DNA of 64,000 bases from Polynucleobacter sp. AP-Latsch-80-C2 (lineage in GTDB: Bacteria > Pseudomonadota > Gammaproteobacteria > Burkholderiales > Burkholderiaceae). Location of the stretch: the NCBI RefSeq assembly GCF_018882185.1, contig NZ_JACVOY010000004.1, positions 124,001 through 188,000 on the forward strand, read 5' to 3'. This document shows positions 27,523-36,250 of the stretch, one piece after another; the stretch's first letter is position 1; the number at the start of each line of letters is the position of its first letter. Both the position numbers and the translations under genes were made by a program. The notes under the pieces were generated by a model. It did no database searches, was not told where the DNA came from, and was given only the letters and a program-made list of their open reading frames with translations.

Positions 27523-28070
27523 TGCTATTCATCCAGCGCTCTCATCTCTATCTAAGCAGTGCAATCCTATGCTTCAGTATTGTGGGATGTGCCGGCGACT
27601 CACTTGAGAGTGGCCTAGACCCATTTGCACCGATGGTGTTTAAGGAAGGAATCACTGCATTGCCTCTGAATCCCCCCAATCCATCAACCTTGCAACCTTT
27701 TTATGTTTCACGCACCACTATTTTCAAATTTGCAGTAGATACCAACTCTATTTTGATTGGTGCTGATGGCGTGACACGCTACACAGTCGCCATTACCAAT
27801 CCTAGCGGTGAAACGCAATTGCAATACGAAGGCATTCGATGTGACTCATTTCAATGGCGCCTATATGGCACTTTTGAAAATGGTAAGTGGAAAGAAAACC
27901 CTTTGTCTGCATGGCGAGCCATTAGCGATCCTGTTCCTAATCGTTATCAGGCAGCTTTAGCACAAGGGGCTTTTTGTAACCTACTCACTCAAGAAAAAGT
28001 CCTGCAGAAGGTACTGCAAAATCTTAACCCCAGGAATTTTACTGGCAGTATTGCGCCGCCACCTTATTGA
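27519..28070 (+). CDS. CNP1-like family lipoprotein
   Basis: A 183-residue predicted lipoprotein of the CNP1-like family, function unknown. A signal peptide (hydrophobic about 10-22) ends in a lipobox-like IVGC with Cys24 as the acylation site. The mature part is soluble and contains [21 protein letters not shown] and FQWRLYGTF, typical of this family in beta-proteobacteria. Translationally coupled to rppH by a 4-base overlap. The periplasmic side of which membrane is not decided; the +2 residue is Ala, which favours the outer membrane. Confidence 0.8.
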   Translation: MMLFIQRSHLYLSSAILCFSIVGCAGDSLESGLDPFAPMVFKEGITALPLNPPNPSTLQPFYVSRTTIFKFAVDTNSILIGADGVTRYTVAITNPSGETQLQYEGIRCDSFQWRLYGTFENGKWKENPLSAWRAISDPVPNRYQAALAQGAFCNLLTQEKVLQKVLQNLNPRNFTGSIAPPPY

Positions 28071-28086
28071 GATTACTCAGCAAAGC

Positions 28087-28869
28087 TTATTTTGCTGTCA
28101 AGCAGGTACCCATTTTTTCGCCTGCCAATAGGCGAGTCAGAATATGCGGTTCGCGTCCTGAGGCAATCACAGTGGATGCTCCAGTTTGAGCAGCAATCTT
28201 TGCAGCCAAGACCTTAGTGAGCATCCCACCTTTGCTCAACTCACTCGCCGCGCCGCCAGCCATTTTTTCCAAAGCAGGATCGCCAGCAACCGCGTCCGAT
28301 AAGAGGGTTGCATCGGGATTTTGACGTGGATCAGCAGTATATAAACCGCCTTGGTCCGTCAAAATCACAAGAAGATCAGCATGGATTAGATTCGTTACTA
28401 AAGCTGCCAGACTATCGTTGTCACCAAACTTAATCTCATCCGTAACAACCGTATCGTTTTCATTGATGATGGGGACCACTCCCAGCTTGAGCAAAGTATC
28501 TACCGTCGCCTTAGCGTTCGCATTGCGTTCTGCATGCGCCAAATCCGCATTGGTTAATAGGATTTGAGCACTACGCAAATTAAAGCGTGCAAAACAACTT
28601 TCGTAGACCTGCACCAAGCCCATTTGACCTACTGCAGCAGCAGCTTGCAGTTGATGAATTTCTTGAGGACGTTTAGTCCAACCTAAGCGTTGCATGCCTT
28701 CAGCAATCGCGCCGGAGCTCACCATCAATACCTCATGGCCATCTTTTTGCAATGCCGCCATTTGATCAGCCCACATCGCAATAGCAGCATGATCCAAGCC
28801 TTCGCCGTTATTGGTTACGAGGCTTGAACCTACCTTGACAACAATTCGTTTGGATTTTTGAACAGTCAT
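28087..28869 (-). CDS. proB: Glutamate 5-kinase without the PUA domain
   Basis: Phosphorylates glutamate in the first step of proline synthesis. The 260-residue protein is only the amino acid kinase domain: [13 protein letters not shown] (about 8-20), [37 protein letters not shown] (catalytic and glutamate-binding, about 134-157) and [12 protein letters not shown]-type [12 protein letters not shown]. It stops at [11 protein letters not shown], where E. coli ProB (367 residues) would go on into a C-terminal PUA domain; only 16 bases separate its stop from the next gene, so no remnant is left. It follows obgE by 26 bases, the usual rplU-rpmA-obgE-proB order. Confidence 0.93.
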   Translation of the reverse strand: MTVQKSKRIVVKVGSSLVTNNGEGLDHAAIAMWADQMAALQKDGHEVLMVSSGAIAEGMQRLGWTKRPQEIHQLQAAAAVGQMGLVQVYESCFARFNLRSAQILLTNADLAHAERNANAKATVDTLLKLGVVPIINENDTVVTDEIKFGDNDSLAALVTNLIHADLLVILTDQGGLYTADPRQNPDATLLSDAVAGDPALEKMAGGAASELSKGGMLTKVLAAKIAAQTGASTVIASGREPHILTRLLAGEKMGTCLTAK

Positions 28870-28895
28870 ATCAATGAAACATCTCTAATACGGAT

Positions 28896-29984
28896 TTAAT
28901 CTGGAGCTTTGTCTTCGGCTTGATCTTGGTAGCGAGGATCGGCCAATCGTTCCTCAGCATCATCGCGATCACGACGAACAGAATCTAAATAATCCTGCAA
29001 GGCGTAACAAAGCTTGTCGCAGCCAAGACCCGTTAAAGCAGAAATCTCAAATACGGGACCCTTACACTTAAACTTCTTCACAAAATCCGCCACAACCTTT
29101 TTACGATCCTCTTCAGGAATCATATCGACCTTGTTGAGCACCAACCAACGTGGTTTCTCAACTAAAGCTTCATCATATTTACGCAGCTCATTCACAATCG
29201 CAACGGCATCTGCAACCGGATCGATGTTTTCATCAAACGGGGCGATATCGACTAAATGTAATAGAACACCGGTACGCTGTAAGTGACGTAAGAAGCGATG
29301 ACCTAAACCCGCTCCTTCTGCCGCGCCTTCAATCAAACCTGGAATATCGGCAATGACGAAGCTGCGCTCATTCCCAACCCGCACCACACCAAGATTGGGA
29401 TGCAAAGTAGTAAAGGGATAGTCAGCAATTTTTGGACGTGCATTAGAAACTGCAGTAATCAAGGTGGATTTACCTGCGTTTGGCATTCCTAACAATCCAA
29501 CATCCGCCAAGACCTTGAGCTCTAACTTCAGCTTACGACGCTCGCCTGGTTTGCCGTTGGTCTTCTGACGTGGCGCACGATTGGTACTACTCTTAAAGTG
29601 AATATTGCCCCAACCACCTACGCCACCCTGAGCCAAACATAAGCGCTCACCATGGGTTGTTAAGTCAGCGATGGGTTCGCCAGTATCGTAGTCAGCAATG
29701 ATGGTTCCCACTGGCATCCGTAATTCAATGTCATCCCCTGCGCGACCATAGCAATCCGCACCACGACCAGGCTCACCATTTTTAGCGGTGTGCGTTTTTG
29801 CGTAGCGATAATCAATCAGGGTATTAATGTTGCGATCAGCAATGGCCCAGACGCTTCCGCCTTTGCCGCCGTCACCACCATCGGGACCGCCAAATTCAAT
29901 AAACTTTTCGCGGCGCATGGAGGCACTCCCGGCGCCACCTTGGCCAGCTATGACTTCAATACGTGCTTCGTCTATAAATTTCAT
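28896..29984 (-). CDS. obgE: GTPase ObgE/CgtA
   Basis: Essential GTPase that binds the 50S subunit and links ribosome assembly to growth state. The 362-residue protein has the glycine-rich Obg fold (1-158, starting [19 protein letters not shown]) and a G domain with GMPNAGKS (166-173), the switch [22 protein letters not shown] and SAL motifs, and a short acidic C-terminal tail. Length is typical. The rpmA terminator ends 4 bases before its ATG, and the only GAGG-type ribosome site lies in the 3' arm of that hairpin. Confidence 0.96.
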   Translation of the reverse strand: MKFIDEARIEVIAGQGGAGSASMRREKFIEFGGPDGGDGGKGGSVWAIADRNINTLIDYRYAKTHTAKNGEPGRGADCYGRAGDDIELRMPVGTIIADYDTGEPIADLTTHGERLCLAQGGVGGWGNIHFKSSTNRAPRQKTNGKPGERRKLKLELKVLADVGLLGMPNAGKSTLITAVSNARPKIADYPFTTLHPNLGVVRVGNERSFVIADIPGLIEGAAEGAGLGHRFLRHLQRTGVLLHLVDIAPFDENIDPVADAVAIVNELRKYDEALVEKPRWLVLNKVDMIPEEDRKKVVADFVKKFKCKGPVFEISALTGLGCDKLCYALQDYLDSVRRDRDDAEERLADPRYQDQAEDKAPD

Positions 29985-29988
29985 GAAT

Positions 29989-30014
29989 AAAAAAGGCCTC
30001 GCTTAGCGAGGCCT
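29989..30014 (-). terminator. Terminator after rpmA, just before the obgE start
   Basis: AGGCCTCGC (29994-30002), loop TTA, GCGAGGCCT (30006-30014): a 9-bp perfect stem, followed on the - strand by six T. It lies 57 bases after the rpmA stop and 4 bases before the obgE ATG, so obgE needs readthrough or another promoter; it probably acts as an attenuator that lowers obgE-proB relative to the ribosomal proteins. Confidence 0.9.
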
Positions 30015-30071
30015 GTTCCTAAGAGTTAAATTCGGAATAAATCTGAATCAAACGTGTCTCAGTCAGGCGTC

Positions 30072-30332
30072 TTATGAACGCGGGAGAACTGAAACCTGGG
30101 CCTTCTTCAAAGCACCCTTAACGCCGAATTCCACTTGACCGTCAATTAAGGCGAACAATGTGTGATCTTTACCAATACCAACGTTTGCACCTGGATGAAC
30201 ACGTGTGCCACGTTGACGAATGATGATGCTGCCAGCATTAATATGCTCGCCACCAAATACCTTAACGCCTAAGCGTTTCGATTCTGAGTCGCGGCCATTT
30301 CGTGTTGAGCCGCCGCCTTTTTTCTGTGCCAT
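30072..30332 (-). CDS. rpmA: 50S ribosomal protein L27
   Basis: Ribosomal protein near the peptidyl-transferase centre. The 86 residues begin [16 protein letters not shown], whose basic flexible N-terminus reaches the tRNA acceptor end, and contain [22 protein letters not shown], the L27 core. Length is standard. It is 19 bases downstream of rplU and shares its promoter. Confidence 0.98.
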   Translation of the reverse strand: MAQKKGGGSTRNGRDSESKRLGVKVFGGEHINAGSIIIRQRGTRVHPGANVGIGKDHTLFALIDGQVEFGVKGALKKAQVSVLPRS

Positions 30333-30351
30333 ATCTTTCTCCTACCCTGAA

Positions 30352-30663
30352 TTAGGCTTTAATCGTGTTGATCAAAATTTCAGTGAAATTTTGACGATGG
30401 CCTTGGTGCTTTTGATAATGCTTGCGACGGCGCATCTTAAAGATTGTCACTTTATCGTGACGTCCCTGGGAGACGACAGTGGCCATCACAGCTGCACCAT
30501 TAACCAATGGATCACCTAATTTCAGTGAAGCGCCTTCGCCAACGGCGAGGACTTGGTCAAGAGTGATTTCGCTGCCGATTTCCGCTGGTATCTGTTCTAT
30601 TTTCAATTTTTCGCCTGCAGCAACTTTATATTGTTTGCCACCGGTTTTTATGACCGCGTACAT
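30352..30663 (-). CDS. rplU: 50S ribosomal protein L21
   Basis: Ribosomal protein that binds 23S rRNA. With the start at 30663 it has 103 residues, [14 protein letters not shown] to LINTIKA, and carries the C-terminal [16 protein letters not shown] signature. The frame is open five codons further upstream (MRFQT), but the standard family start is MYAVI. The operon rplU-rpmA has a consensus promoter at 30727-30755. Confidence 0.98.
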   Translation of the reverse strand: MYAVIKTGGKQYKVAAGEKLKIEQIPAEIGSEITLDQVLAVGEGASLKLGDPLVNGAAVMATVVSQGRHDKVTIFKMRRRKHYQKHQGHRQNFTEILINTIKA

Positions 30664-30726
30664 GGTTTGAAACCTCAATTAATATCTACATTTAAGCTAA
30701 TCCACCCTGGAGAAGCTAAGCCCATT

Positions 30727-30755
30727 ATTATATCTTGCATGACGAGCACTGTCAA
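30727..30755 (-). promoter_or_regulatory. Consensus sigma70 promoter of rplU-rpmA
   Basis: On the complement, TTGACA (30750-30755), 17 bases, TATAAT (30727-30732): a perfect match in both hexamers and spacing. The predicted start near 30720 gives a leader of about 57 bases. The -35 lies inside codons 4-6 of the divergent ispB, and the -10 is just upstream of the ispB ATG. Confidence 0.9.
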
Positions 30756-31743
30756 AACCAATGACTTAAGCCAAATCCTGGCCCCAATTTCCTTAGATTT
30801 CAAGGCCTTAGATGAGGTTATTCGCCTTCGATTAGCCTCAAAAGTCGCCTTAATTGACCAAATCTCGACTTACATCATCCAAGCAGGCGGCAAGCGGGTC
30901 AGACCGGCCCTGCTAATGCTGGTGGCTAAAGCATTGGCCAACGGCAAGCCAACCCCCCATTCCCTGGAAATGGCAGCAGTAGTGGAATTTATCCATACGG
31001 CCACCCTTTTGCATGATGACGTGGTTGATGAATCCACCCTCAGAAGAGGTCGAGAGACGGCTAATGCCGCTTTTGGCAACGCAGCAAGTGTCTTAGTAGG
31101 TGACTTTTTATATTCCAGAGCCTTCCAGATGATGGTTGGCCCAAATGACTTACGGGTCATGCAAATTCTGTCCGATGCAACCAATACGATCGCTGAAGGC
31201 GAAGTTTTACAACTTCTGAATATGAACGATCCAGAAGTAGATGAAACCAGTTATCTGCAAGTGATTCGCTATAAGACTGCGAAATTATTTGAAGCCTCTA
31301 CTGAACTTGGCGCCATTCTGGCAAACGCCAGCGATGTGCATCGCGAACAAGCCGCTGCCTTTGGTAGACACATTGGTACAGCATTTCAGTTGATGGACGA
31401 TTTGTTGGACTACACCGCAAACGCGGCGCAAATGGGTAAGAATGCTGGCGACGATTTGCGCGAGGGCAAGCCGACACTGCCACTCATCTATTTGCTAGAA
31501 AACGGTACAAACGAAGAGCGTTTATTAGTCCGCGCAGCGATTGAACAAAACCAAGATTTACCTGATGACGTCTTCGCACAAATTTTGCGAGCCGTACAAA
31601 GTTCAGGCGCTTTAGATTACACCCAGGCTGCTGCCAAACGCGAAGCAGACTTAGCCTTAGATCGCATTAAAAACTTCCCAAAAAATGAAGCTACTAGCGC
31701 ATTACATGCCTTGTGCGAATACTCTCTAGCTAGACAAACTTAA
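30739..31743 (+). CDS. ispB: Octaprenyl diphosphate synthase (polyprenyl synthetase)
   Basis: Extends farnesyl diphosphate with IPP to the C40 side chain of ubiquinone. With the ATG at 30739 it has 334 residues; the open frame runs back to 30553 but that part lies antisense to rplU. Motifs: GGKRVRPAL (about 45-53), the first Asp-rich LLHDDVVDESTLRRG (about 88-102) and the second MDDLLDY (about 217-223). The small chain-length pocket residues could not be judged, so the product length is by analogy. No clear ribosome site precedes the ATG, and the rplU promoter overlaps its start. Confidence 0.9.
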   Translation: MTSTVKTNDLSQILAPISLDFKALDEVIRLRLASKVALIDQISTYIIQAGGKRVRPALLMLVAKALANGKPTPHSLEMAAVVEFIHTATLLHDDVVDESTLRRGRETANAAFGNAASVLVGDFLYSRAFQMMVGPNDLRVMQILSDATNTIAEGEVLQLLNMNDPEVDETSYLQVIRYKTAKLFEASTELGAILANASDVHREQAAAFGRHIGTAFQLMDDLLDYTANAAQMGKNAGDDLREGKPTLPLIYLLENGTNEERLLVRAAIEQNQDLPDDVFAQILRAVQSSGALDYTQAAAKREADLALDRIKNFPKNEATSALHALCEYSLARQT

Positions 31744-31749
31744 GTAGTT

Positions 31750-32685
31750 TTAACTTCCAACGCTGTTCATTCTCAGTTCACGCGCGGTAACGCGCGCCTT
31801 CTCTGCCTCTTCGCTTAAGCGCGCAATTTCTTCCTTCGATAATCTCTCTAGATTGGAATAATCCAACTTCCAATCTGCATCAATAGACCACCTCAGGGGT
31901 GATTGCACCGTGGTTCTCGGGGCTGGGGCAGATTCCAATAACTTCAGAGCAAGCTCAAAGTTAAGGTCTTGCGATGCTGGATCATTTGGACGAGCAGCAG
32001 CATTACCCAATGGAAAATCGCTAAATAAAAATCGTGGAATGCCGCAGTACTCTACGATGTCCTTCGCGGTACCCATGACAACCGTCGAAATACCAGCTGC
32101 CTCCAAATACCGCGCCAACAAACTTTGGCTCTGATGACAAATCGGACAGTTCGGAATTAAAACGGCAACATCCACATTATCTGCACGCAACATTTCTAAA
32201 ATAATCGGGGCATCAATTTCTAATGTGTGACGCTGACTGCGATTCGTTGGTAAACCATAAAAGTTTGGCGATACCATCCGGAGTCTGCCCATCTCAACCA
32301 CACGTCTTGCCGCAGCCAACGGAAACCAACATTCAAGCTCTTCCATATTGGCATTTTTGCGATCGACGCCCACATGAGCAATTCTCAAATCCAGTTTTTG
32401 ATTGATAGCGCTTTTATAGGGCTGATAAAACTTTGCAGCCGCGTTATAGGGTGACCCCTTTCCTTGAGGCCCTTTATCAGCATCGTAAGGTACGGCGGTA
32501 GTAATGAGGCCGAGTGCAGACTGATTGAGAGGTTTCTTTAAGGGCGCAAATGGCACATCCAAGTAATGTGCCCATACGTAAGGGTTGTCATAACCCAATC
32601 CGAAGTAATAGCTTCGGGTGCGCTCGATATAGCGAACTGGCTGATCCTGTTCTGGTGCAAAAGGCAGTTCTGAAGTCTTTGCCAT
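31750..32685 (-). CDS. Glycine/sarcosine/betaine reductase selenoprotein B-like protein, cysteine form
   Basis: A 311-residue protein resembling the GrdB-like 'selenoprotein B family' of aerobic proteobacteria, of unproven function. The redox-type motif is NCPICHQSQ with Cys180, Cys183 and His184, followed by AAGISTVVMGTAKDIVEYCGIPRFLF and SDFPLGNAA; relatives may have selenocysteine at the first Cys, here TGT. The ATG at 32685 with AGGGA 7 bases upstream is preferred to a TTG at 32688. No grdA or grdC is nearby, so classical glycine reductase activity is unlikely. Tail-to-tail with ispB (6 bases) and divergent from an FAH-family gene. Confidence 0.72.
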   Translation of the reverse strand: MAKTSELPFAPEQDQPVRYIERTRSYYFGLGYDNPYVWAHYLDVPFAPLKKPLNQSALGLITTAVPYDADKGPQGKGSPYNAAAKFYQPYKSAINQKLDLRIAHVGVDRKNANMEELECWFPLAAARRVVEMGRLRMVSPNFYGLPTNRSQRHTLEIDAPIILEMLRADNVDVAVLIPNCPICHQSQSLLARYLEAAGISTVVMGTAKDIVEYCGIPRFLFSDFPLGNAAARPNDPASQDLNFELALKLLESAPAPRTTVQSPLRWSIDADWKLDYSNLERLSKEEIARLSEEAEKARVTARELRMNSVGS

Positions 32686-32741
32686 CAATACATCCCTGTA
32701 AGATATTGCTTATTAAATATTAAACTTCACAGGAACTGATT

Positions 32742-33509
32742 ATGGCTCAATGGCTGAGATATCAACACCAAGGAAAAAGTGGTTTAGGGCAAGTTCAAGG
32801 CGATCAAATCGCTGTCTATACCGGCGATCTTTTTAATCAACCTAAGGCCACTGGAGAGACGCTCAAGCTAGCAGACGTCACGATTGATATACCATGTACG
32901 CCATCCAAAATGGTTGCGATGGTAGATAACTTTCATGCATTAGTAACCAAGCTGGAGCATGCTGTACCTGCAGAGCCTTTGTACTTCCTCAAAGGCAATA
33001 ACTCGTTTTTAGCAGCTAACCAAGTGATTCGCACACCAAAGTCTTACTCAGGCAAAGTGGTTTATGAAGGCGAACTGGGGATTGTGATTGGCAAGCGGTG
33101 TCATGGAGTCAGCGAAGCTGAAGCTGCAAACACCATTTTTGGTTATACCTGCATCAATGATGTCACCGCGATTGAAATTCTCAATCGTGACCCGGGTTAT
33201 GCCCAGTGGACACGCTCAAAAAGCTTTAATACCTTTGGTGTGTTTGGTCCTTACATCACGACTGATGTTGATCCAAGCAAACTCCACATCAAGACCATCT
33301 TGAATGAGCAAGAGCGTCAAAACTATCCTATTGCCGATATGATTTTCCCGCCTGCAAAATTGGTCAGTCTGATTTCACAAGATGTGCCATTGGAACCAGG
33401 TGACATTATTGCTTGCGGCACTTCAGTTGGTGTAGGCTCTATGAAACCCGGCAGCAATGTCAGCATCATTATTGATGGCGTAGGTCGTTTGGATAATCGC
33501 TTCGAATAA
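32742..33509 (+). CDS. Fumarylacetoacetate hydrolase family protein
   Basis: A 255-residue FAH-superfamily enzyme; members hydrolyse or decarboxylate 2-oxo acids, often in aromatic degradation. Seen: a short N-terminal beta domain, FLKGNNSFLAANQVI, GKVVYEGELGIVIGKRC (metal-binding Glu region, about 105-121), TCINDVTAIEIL, WTRSKSFNTFGVFGP and the late GDIIACGTSVGVG. These match the 2-hydroxyhepta-2,4-diene-1,7-dioate isomerase-like group, but the substrate cannot be assigned. A good AGGA ribosome site precedes the ATG. It is followed by a bidirectional terminator. Confidence 0.83.
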   Translation: MAQWLRYQHQGKSGLGQVQGDQIAVYTGDLFNQPKATGETLKLADVTIDIPCTPSKMVAMVDNFHALVTKLEHAVPAEPLYFLKGNNSFLAANQVIRTPKSYSGKVVYEGELGIVIGKRCHGVSEAEAANTIFGYTCINDVTAIEILNRDPGYAQWTRSKSFNTFGVFGPYITTDVDPSKLHIKTILNEQERQNYPIADMIFPPAKLVSLISQDVPLEPGDIIACGTSVGVGSMKPGSNVSIIIDGVGRLDNRFE

Positions 33510-33530
33510 ATCCATTCTGAGCAAATAACA

Positions 33531-33564
33531 AAAAACCCTTGCTACTCACAAAGCAAGGGTTTTT
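33531..33564. terminator. Bidirectional rho-independent terminator
   Basis: AAAAACCCTTGCT (33531-33543), loop of 8, AGCAAGGGTTTTT (33552-33564). A-rich on the left and T-rich on the right, so it can end both the FAH-family gene (+) and the ketopantoate reductase-like gene (-), which converge here. Confidence 0.92.
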
Positions 33565-33602
33565 TTATAGGGCTTAGTCACTAACTCAGTGGCTCTCTTT
33601 TA

Positions 33603-34622
33603 TTAGTAGCCAGAAACCGATGGCAACGCCAAACTACCTTTAGAAGCTTGAACGTTTTCATCCAAGTATTTAGTTAAAGCAAATACGGTATTCAAACAAG
33701 GCGTTGGCGTTTTAGTGATCTTGCCAAGCTCAATAACAGAACCAAGCAAAGCATCAATCTCTAAACTGCGACCAGCCTCTAAGTCTTGCAACATCGAGGT
33801 TTTATGCTTACCGACTTTTTCAGCACCAGCGATACGACGCTCAATATCAACCCGGAAAGTTACTCCTAATTTTTCAGCAATGGTCTGCGCTTCAGCCATC
33901 ATATTGCGTGCCAACTCTTTGGTTAATGGGTACTGACAGATTCCTTCTAGCGTGCCATGCGTTAAAGAGCTAATCGGATTGAAGGTCATATTGCCCCACA
34001 ACTTGAGCCAGATTTCAGAGCGAATGTCATCCAAAATCGGTGACTTAAATCCTGCAGCAGTCATCATCTCGGAGATTTTCTGAATACGATCTGTTGTCTT
34101 GCCATCTAATTCGCCCAGCGGAAAGCGATTGCCTTCTACGTGACGAATCACACCAGGAGCTTGAGTAAAGGTTGCTGGATACACTACGCAACCAATAATG
34201 TTGTTTGGGTTAATTGCTTTTTTAGCAAGACCACCAGCATCAACTGTTTCAACAGCATGATCTTGATACTCGCCACCCAACTTCTGGAAGTACCACCATG
34301 GAATACCGTTTTGCATTGGGATCAAGATTGTCTCTGGTCCCATGATGGCAGCTAAGTCATCAATAATCGGCTCCACTTGATGCGCCTTGACTGCCAGAAT
34401 AATGACATCCGGTGTTTCTGCATCTTTAATTTTTTCGACCGCTTTTACCGTTGCAACTAAAGGCTCAGGCTGGTCATCCATAATTAGCGCGAGACCACGC
34501 TCTTTAATTGCTGCTAATGTTGCGCCACGCGCAACGACAGTGACATCATTGCCGGCTCGGGCCAACATGACAGCAAGATAACCGCCAATTGCGCCTCCTC
34601 CACCGATCACACAAATTTTCAT
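33603..34622 (-). CDS. 2-dehydropantoate 2-reductase family protein
   Basis: A 339-residue NADP-dependent reductase of the PanE/ApbA family, which makes pantoate for coenzyme A. The N-terminal Rossmann loop is IGGGGAIGGYLAVMLARAG (about 6-24), followed by VAVKAHQ-type ILAVKAHQV and PMQNGIPWWYF; the C-terminal helical domain holds the catalytic Lys region (SEIWLKLWGNMTFNPI). It is longer than E. coli PanE (303), and such long forms are often not pantothenate enzymes, so no symbol is given. Alone on - between the terminator and the symporter gene. Confidence 0.82.
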   Translation of the reverse strand: MKICVIGGGGAIGGYLAVMLARAGNDVTVVARGATLAAIKERGLALIMDDQPEPLVATVKAVEKIKDAETPDVIILAVKAHQVEPIIDDLAAIMGPETILIPMQNGIPWWYFQKLGGEYQDHAVETVDAGGLAKKAINPNNIIGCVVYPATFTQAPGVIRHVEGNRFPLGELDGKTTDRIQKISEMMTAAGFKSPILDDIRSEIWLKLWGNMTFNPISSLTHGTLEGICQYPLTKELARNMMAEAQTIAEKLGVTFRVDIERRIAGAEKVGKHKTSMLQDLEAGRSLEIDALLGSVIELGKITKTPTPCLNTVFALTKYLDENVQASKGSLALPSVSGY

Positions 34623-34697
34623 AGGAACTCCATAAGAACAAAAATTTTTGAATTAATGCCATATTAGAGGAGATTATTTTGCACTGCAACAAAATAT

Positions 34698-34720
34698 TAT
34701 TGCCTAATTTTTAGGCAATA
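34698..34720 (-). terminator. Hairpin after the symporter gene, weak terminator
   Basis: TATTGCCTAA (34698-34707), loop TTT, TTAGGCAATA (34711-34720): a 10-bp perfect stem 6 bases after the symporter stop. The following - strand bases are AATATTTTG, not a clean T-run, so termination is uncertain. Confidence 0.4.
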
Positions 34721-34726
34721 TGCCCT

Positions 34727-36142
34727 TTAGACCGCCTTGAGCATATCTTTTGGCACCAGACTCCCTAAAAGCATGCCTGCAATGCTGGCAAATAAACCAG
34801 CCAATTGAGGAGGCAAGATATCGTGGGGAGCCAAAACTTCACAGCTGATCCATACCGTTAAACCGCAGACCACCGCCAAAAGACCCCCTAAAGAATTTGC
34901 CCTAGGCCAATAGACTCCAAAAGCCAGCGGTACAAAAGCAGCCACTAAAGTGACCTTATAGGCACTTTCTACCATCTTAAAAATCGACAATTCAGAGTTC
35001 ACGGCAAAGAAGGTCACCACTACTGCAAAACACAAGACTGTAATACGCATGACTTTCAGTAAATCATGATCGGTTAAATGTTTAAAAAAGCCTCGCACAA
35101 TATTTTCCGCAAAGGTAACCGATGGTGCTAATAAGGTTGCACTTGCGCAACTCTTAATCGCGGACAACAACGCACCGAAGAACATGACCTGAGCAAAGAC
35201 AGGGGCATGATTCAAAATTAGCTTTGGCAAAATCATTTGTGGATCAGTATCCAAATATTGCTTCACTAAATCAGGGCTGATGAGGGTTGCAGAGTACGCC
35301 AAATACATCGGCACAAAAGCAAAGATGAAATACAGCACGCCACCCAAAAGGGCTGCCTGTACTGCGATGTTGACGTTTTTTGATGAAGTGATACGCTGGA
35401 AAACGTCTTGCTGCGGAATTGAGCCGAGCATCATGGTGCATAAGGCTGCGGTAAAGCCAAGAATGGATGCCAGATTCATTTCTGGCCAGAAATTACTAAA
35501 CAGCCCCGCAGCCGAAGCATGCTCAACCACAACACTGATGCCGCCGGTCTGTGCTGTCATCTCCCCGCCAATATAGAGCATGCCAATCACAATGATGATC
35601 ATCTGAATAAAGTCTGTAATTGCTACAGACCACATGCCACCAAAGAGCGTATAGATCAACACACTTCCTGCGCCTATCAACATGCCACCCGTCTGTGAAA
35701 TGCTACCTTCGGAAACTACATTGAATACCAAACCGAGCGCTTTAATTTGTGCAGCTACCCAACCTAAATAGGAAACCACAATACATAAGGTAACCAGTAC
35801 CTCTACTGTGCGGCCATATTTTTCACGAAAAAAGTCGCCGATGGTGAGCATGCGACGGTTATAGAGATGTCTTGCAAAAAAGAGTCCCACCAAAATCAAA
35901 CAGAGTGAAGAGCCAAAAGGATCCGCAACAATGCCGCCCAAACCTTCTTTCAAAAAGGTGGCCGGAACACCTAAGACAGTCTCAGATCCAAACCAAGTGG
36001 CAAAAACCGTTGCCGTAACAATAGGCAAGGGCAAGCTATGGCCAGCTGCAGCAAAGTCTGCAGTGTTCTTCACGCGTAGGGCGGCCCATAAGCCTATGCC
36101 TACCGATACCACCCAATAGATGATGACAAACCAAATCAACAT
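34727..36142 (-). CDS. Sodium:solute symporter family transporter
   Basis: Inner-membrane Na+-coupled transporter of the SSS family, 471 residues with about 13 hydrophobic segments. The N-terminal TATVFATWFGSETVLGVPA and GDFFREKYGR segments, and YTLFGGMWSVAITDFIQM, match the SSF fold; the ADPFGSSLCLILVGLFFA helix is also typical. The substrate is not evident; candidates such as organic acids, proline or pantothenate cannot be separated by eye. Its neighbour on the same strand, 104 bases downstream, is the ketopantoate reductase-like gene, with a weak hairpin between. Confidence 0.83.
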   Translation of the reverse strand: MLIWFVIIYWVVSVGIGLWAALRVKNTADFAAAGHSLPLPIVTATVFATWFGSETVLGVPATFLKEGLGGIVADPFGSSLCLILVGLFFARHLYNRRMLTIGDFFREKYGRTVEVLVTLCIVVSYLGWVAAQIKALGLVFNVVSEGSISQTGGMLIGAGSVLIYTLFGGMWSVAITDFIQMIIIVIGMLYIGGEMTAQTGGISVVVEHASAAGLFSNFWPEMNLASILGFTAALCTMMLGSIPQQDVFQRITSSKNVNIAVQAALLGGVLYFIFAFVPMYLAYSATLISPDLVKQYLDTDPQMILPKLILNHAPVFAQVMFFGALLSAIKSCASATLLAPSVTFAENIVRGFFKHLTDHDLLKVMRITVLCFAVVVTFFAVNSELSIFKMVESAYKVTLVAAFVPLAFGVYWPRANSLGGLLAVVCGLTVWISCEVLAPHDILPPQLAGLFASIAGMLLGSLVPKDMLKAV

Positions 36143-36250
36143 CGCCCAGTTTCTCCTTAAGGAAATTGGTCAAATTATATGGCCTTGTCACTTTTAGCAA
36201 TAAGGGAATAAGTACCAATTTGATGCGGGCTGGTCTGACATAATTCAAGG

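Noticed and set aside
28077-28096. CAGCAAA...TTTGCTG inverted repeat between the CNP1-like gene and proB
   Set aside because: It overlaps the proB coding end, is short, and has no T-run on either side.
30553-30738. N-terminal extension of ispB
   Set aside because: It is antisense to rplU and its promoter region, and the family starts at or after 30739.
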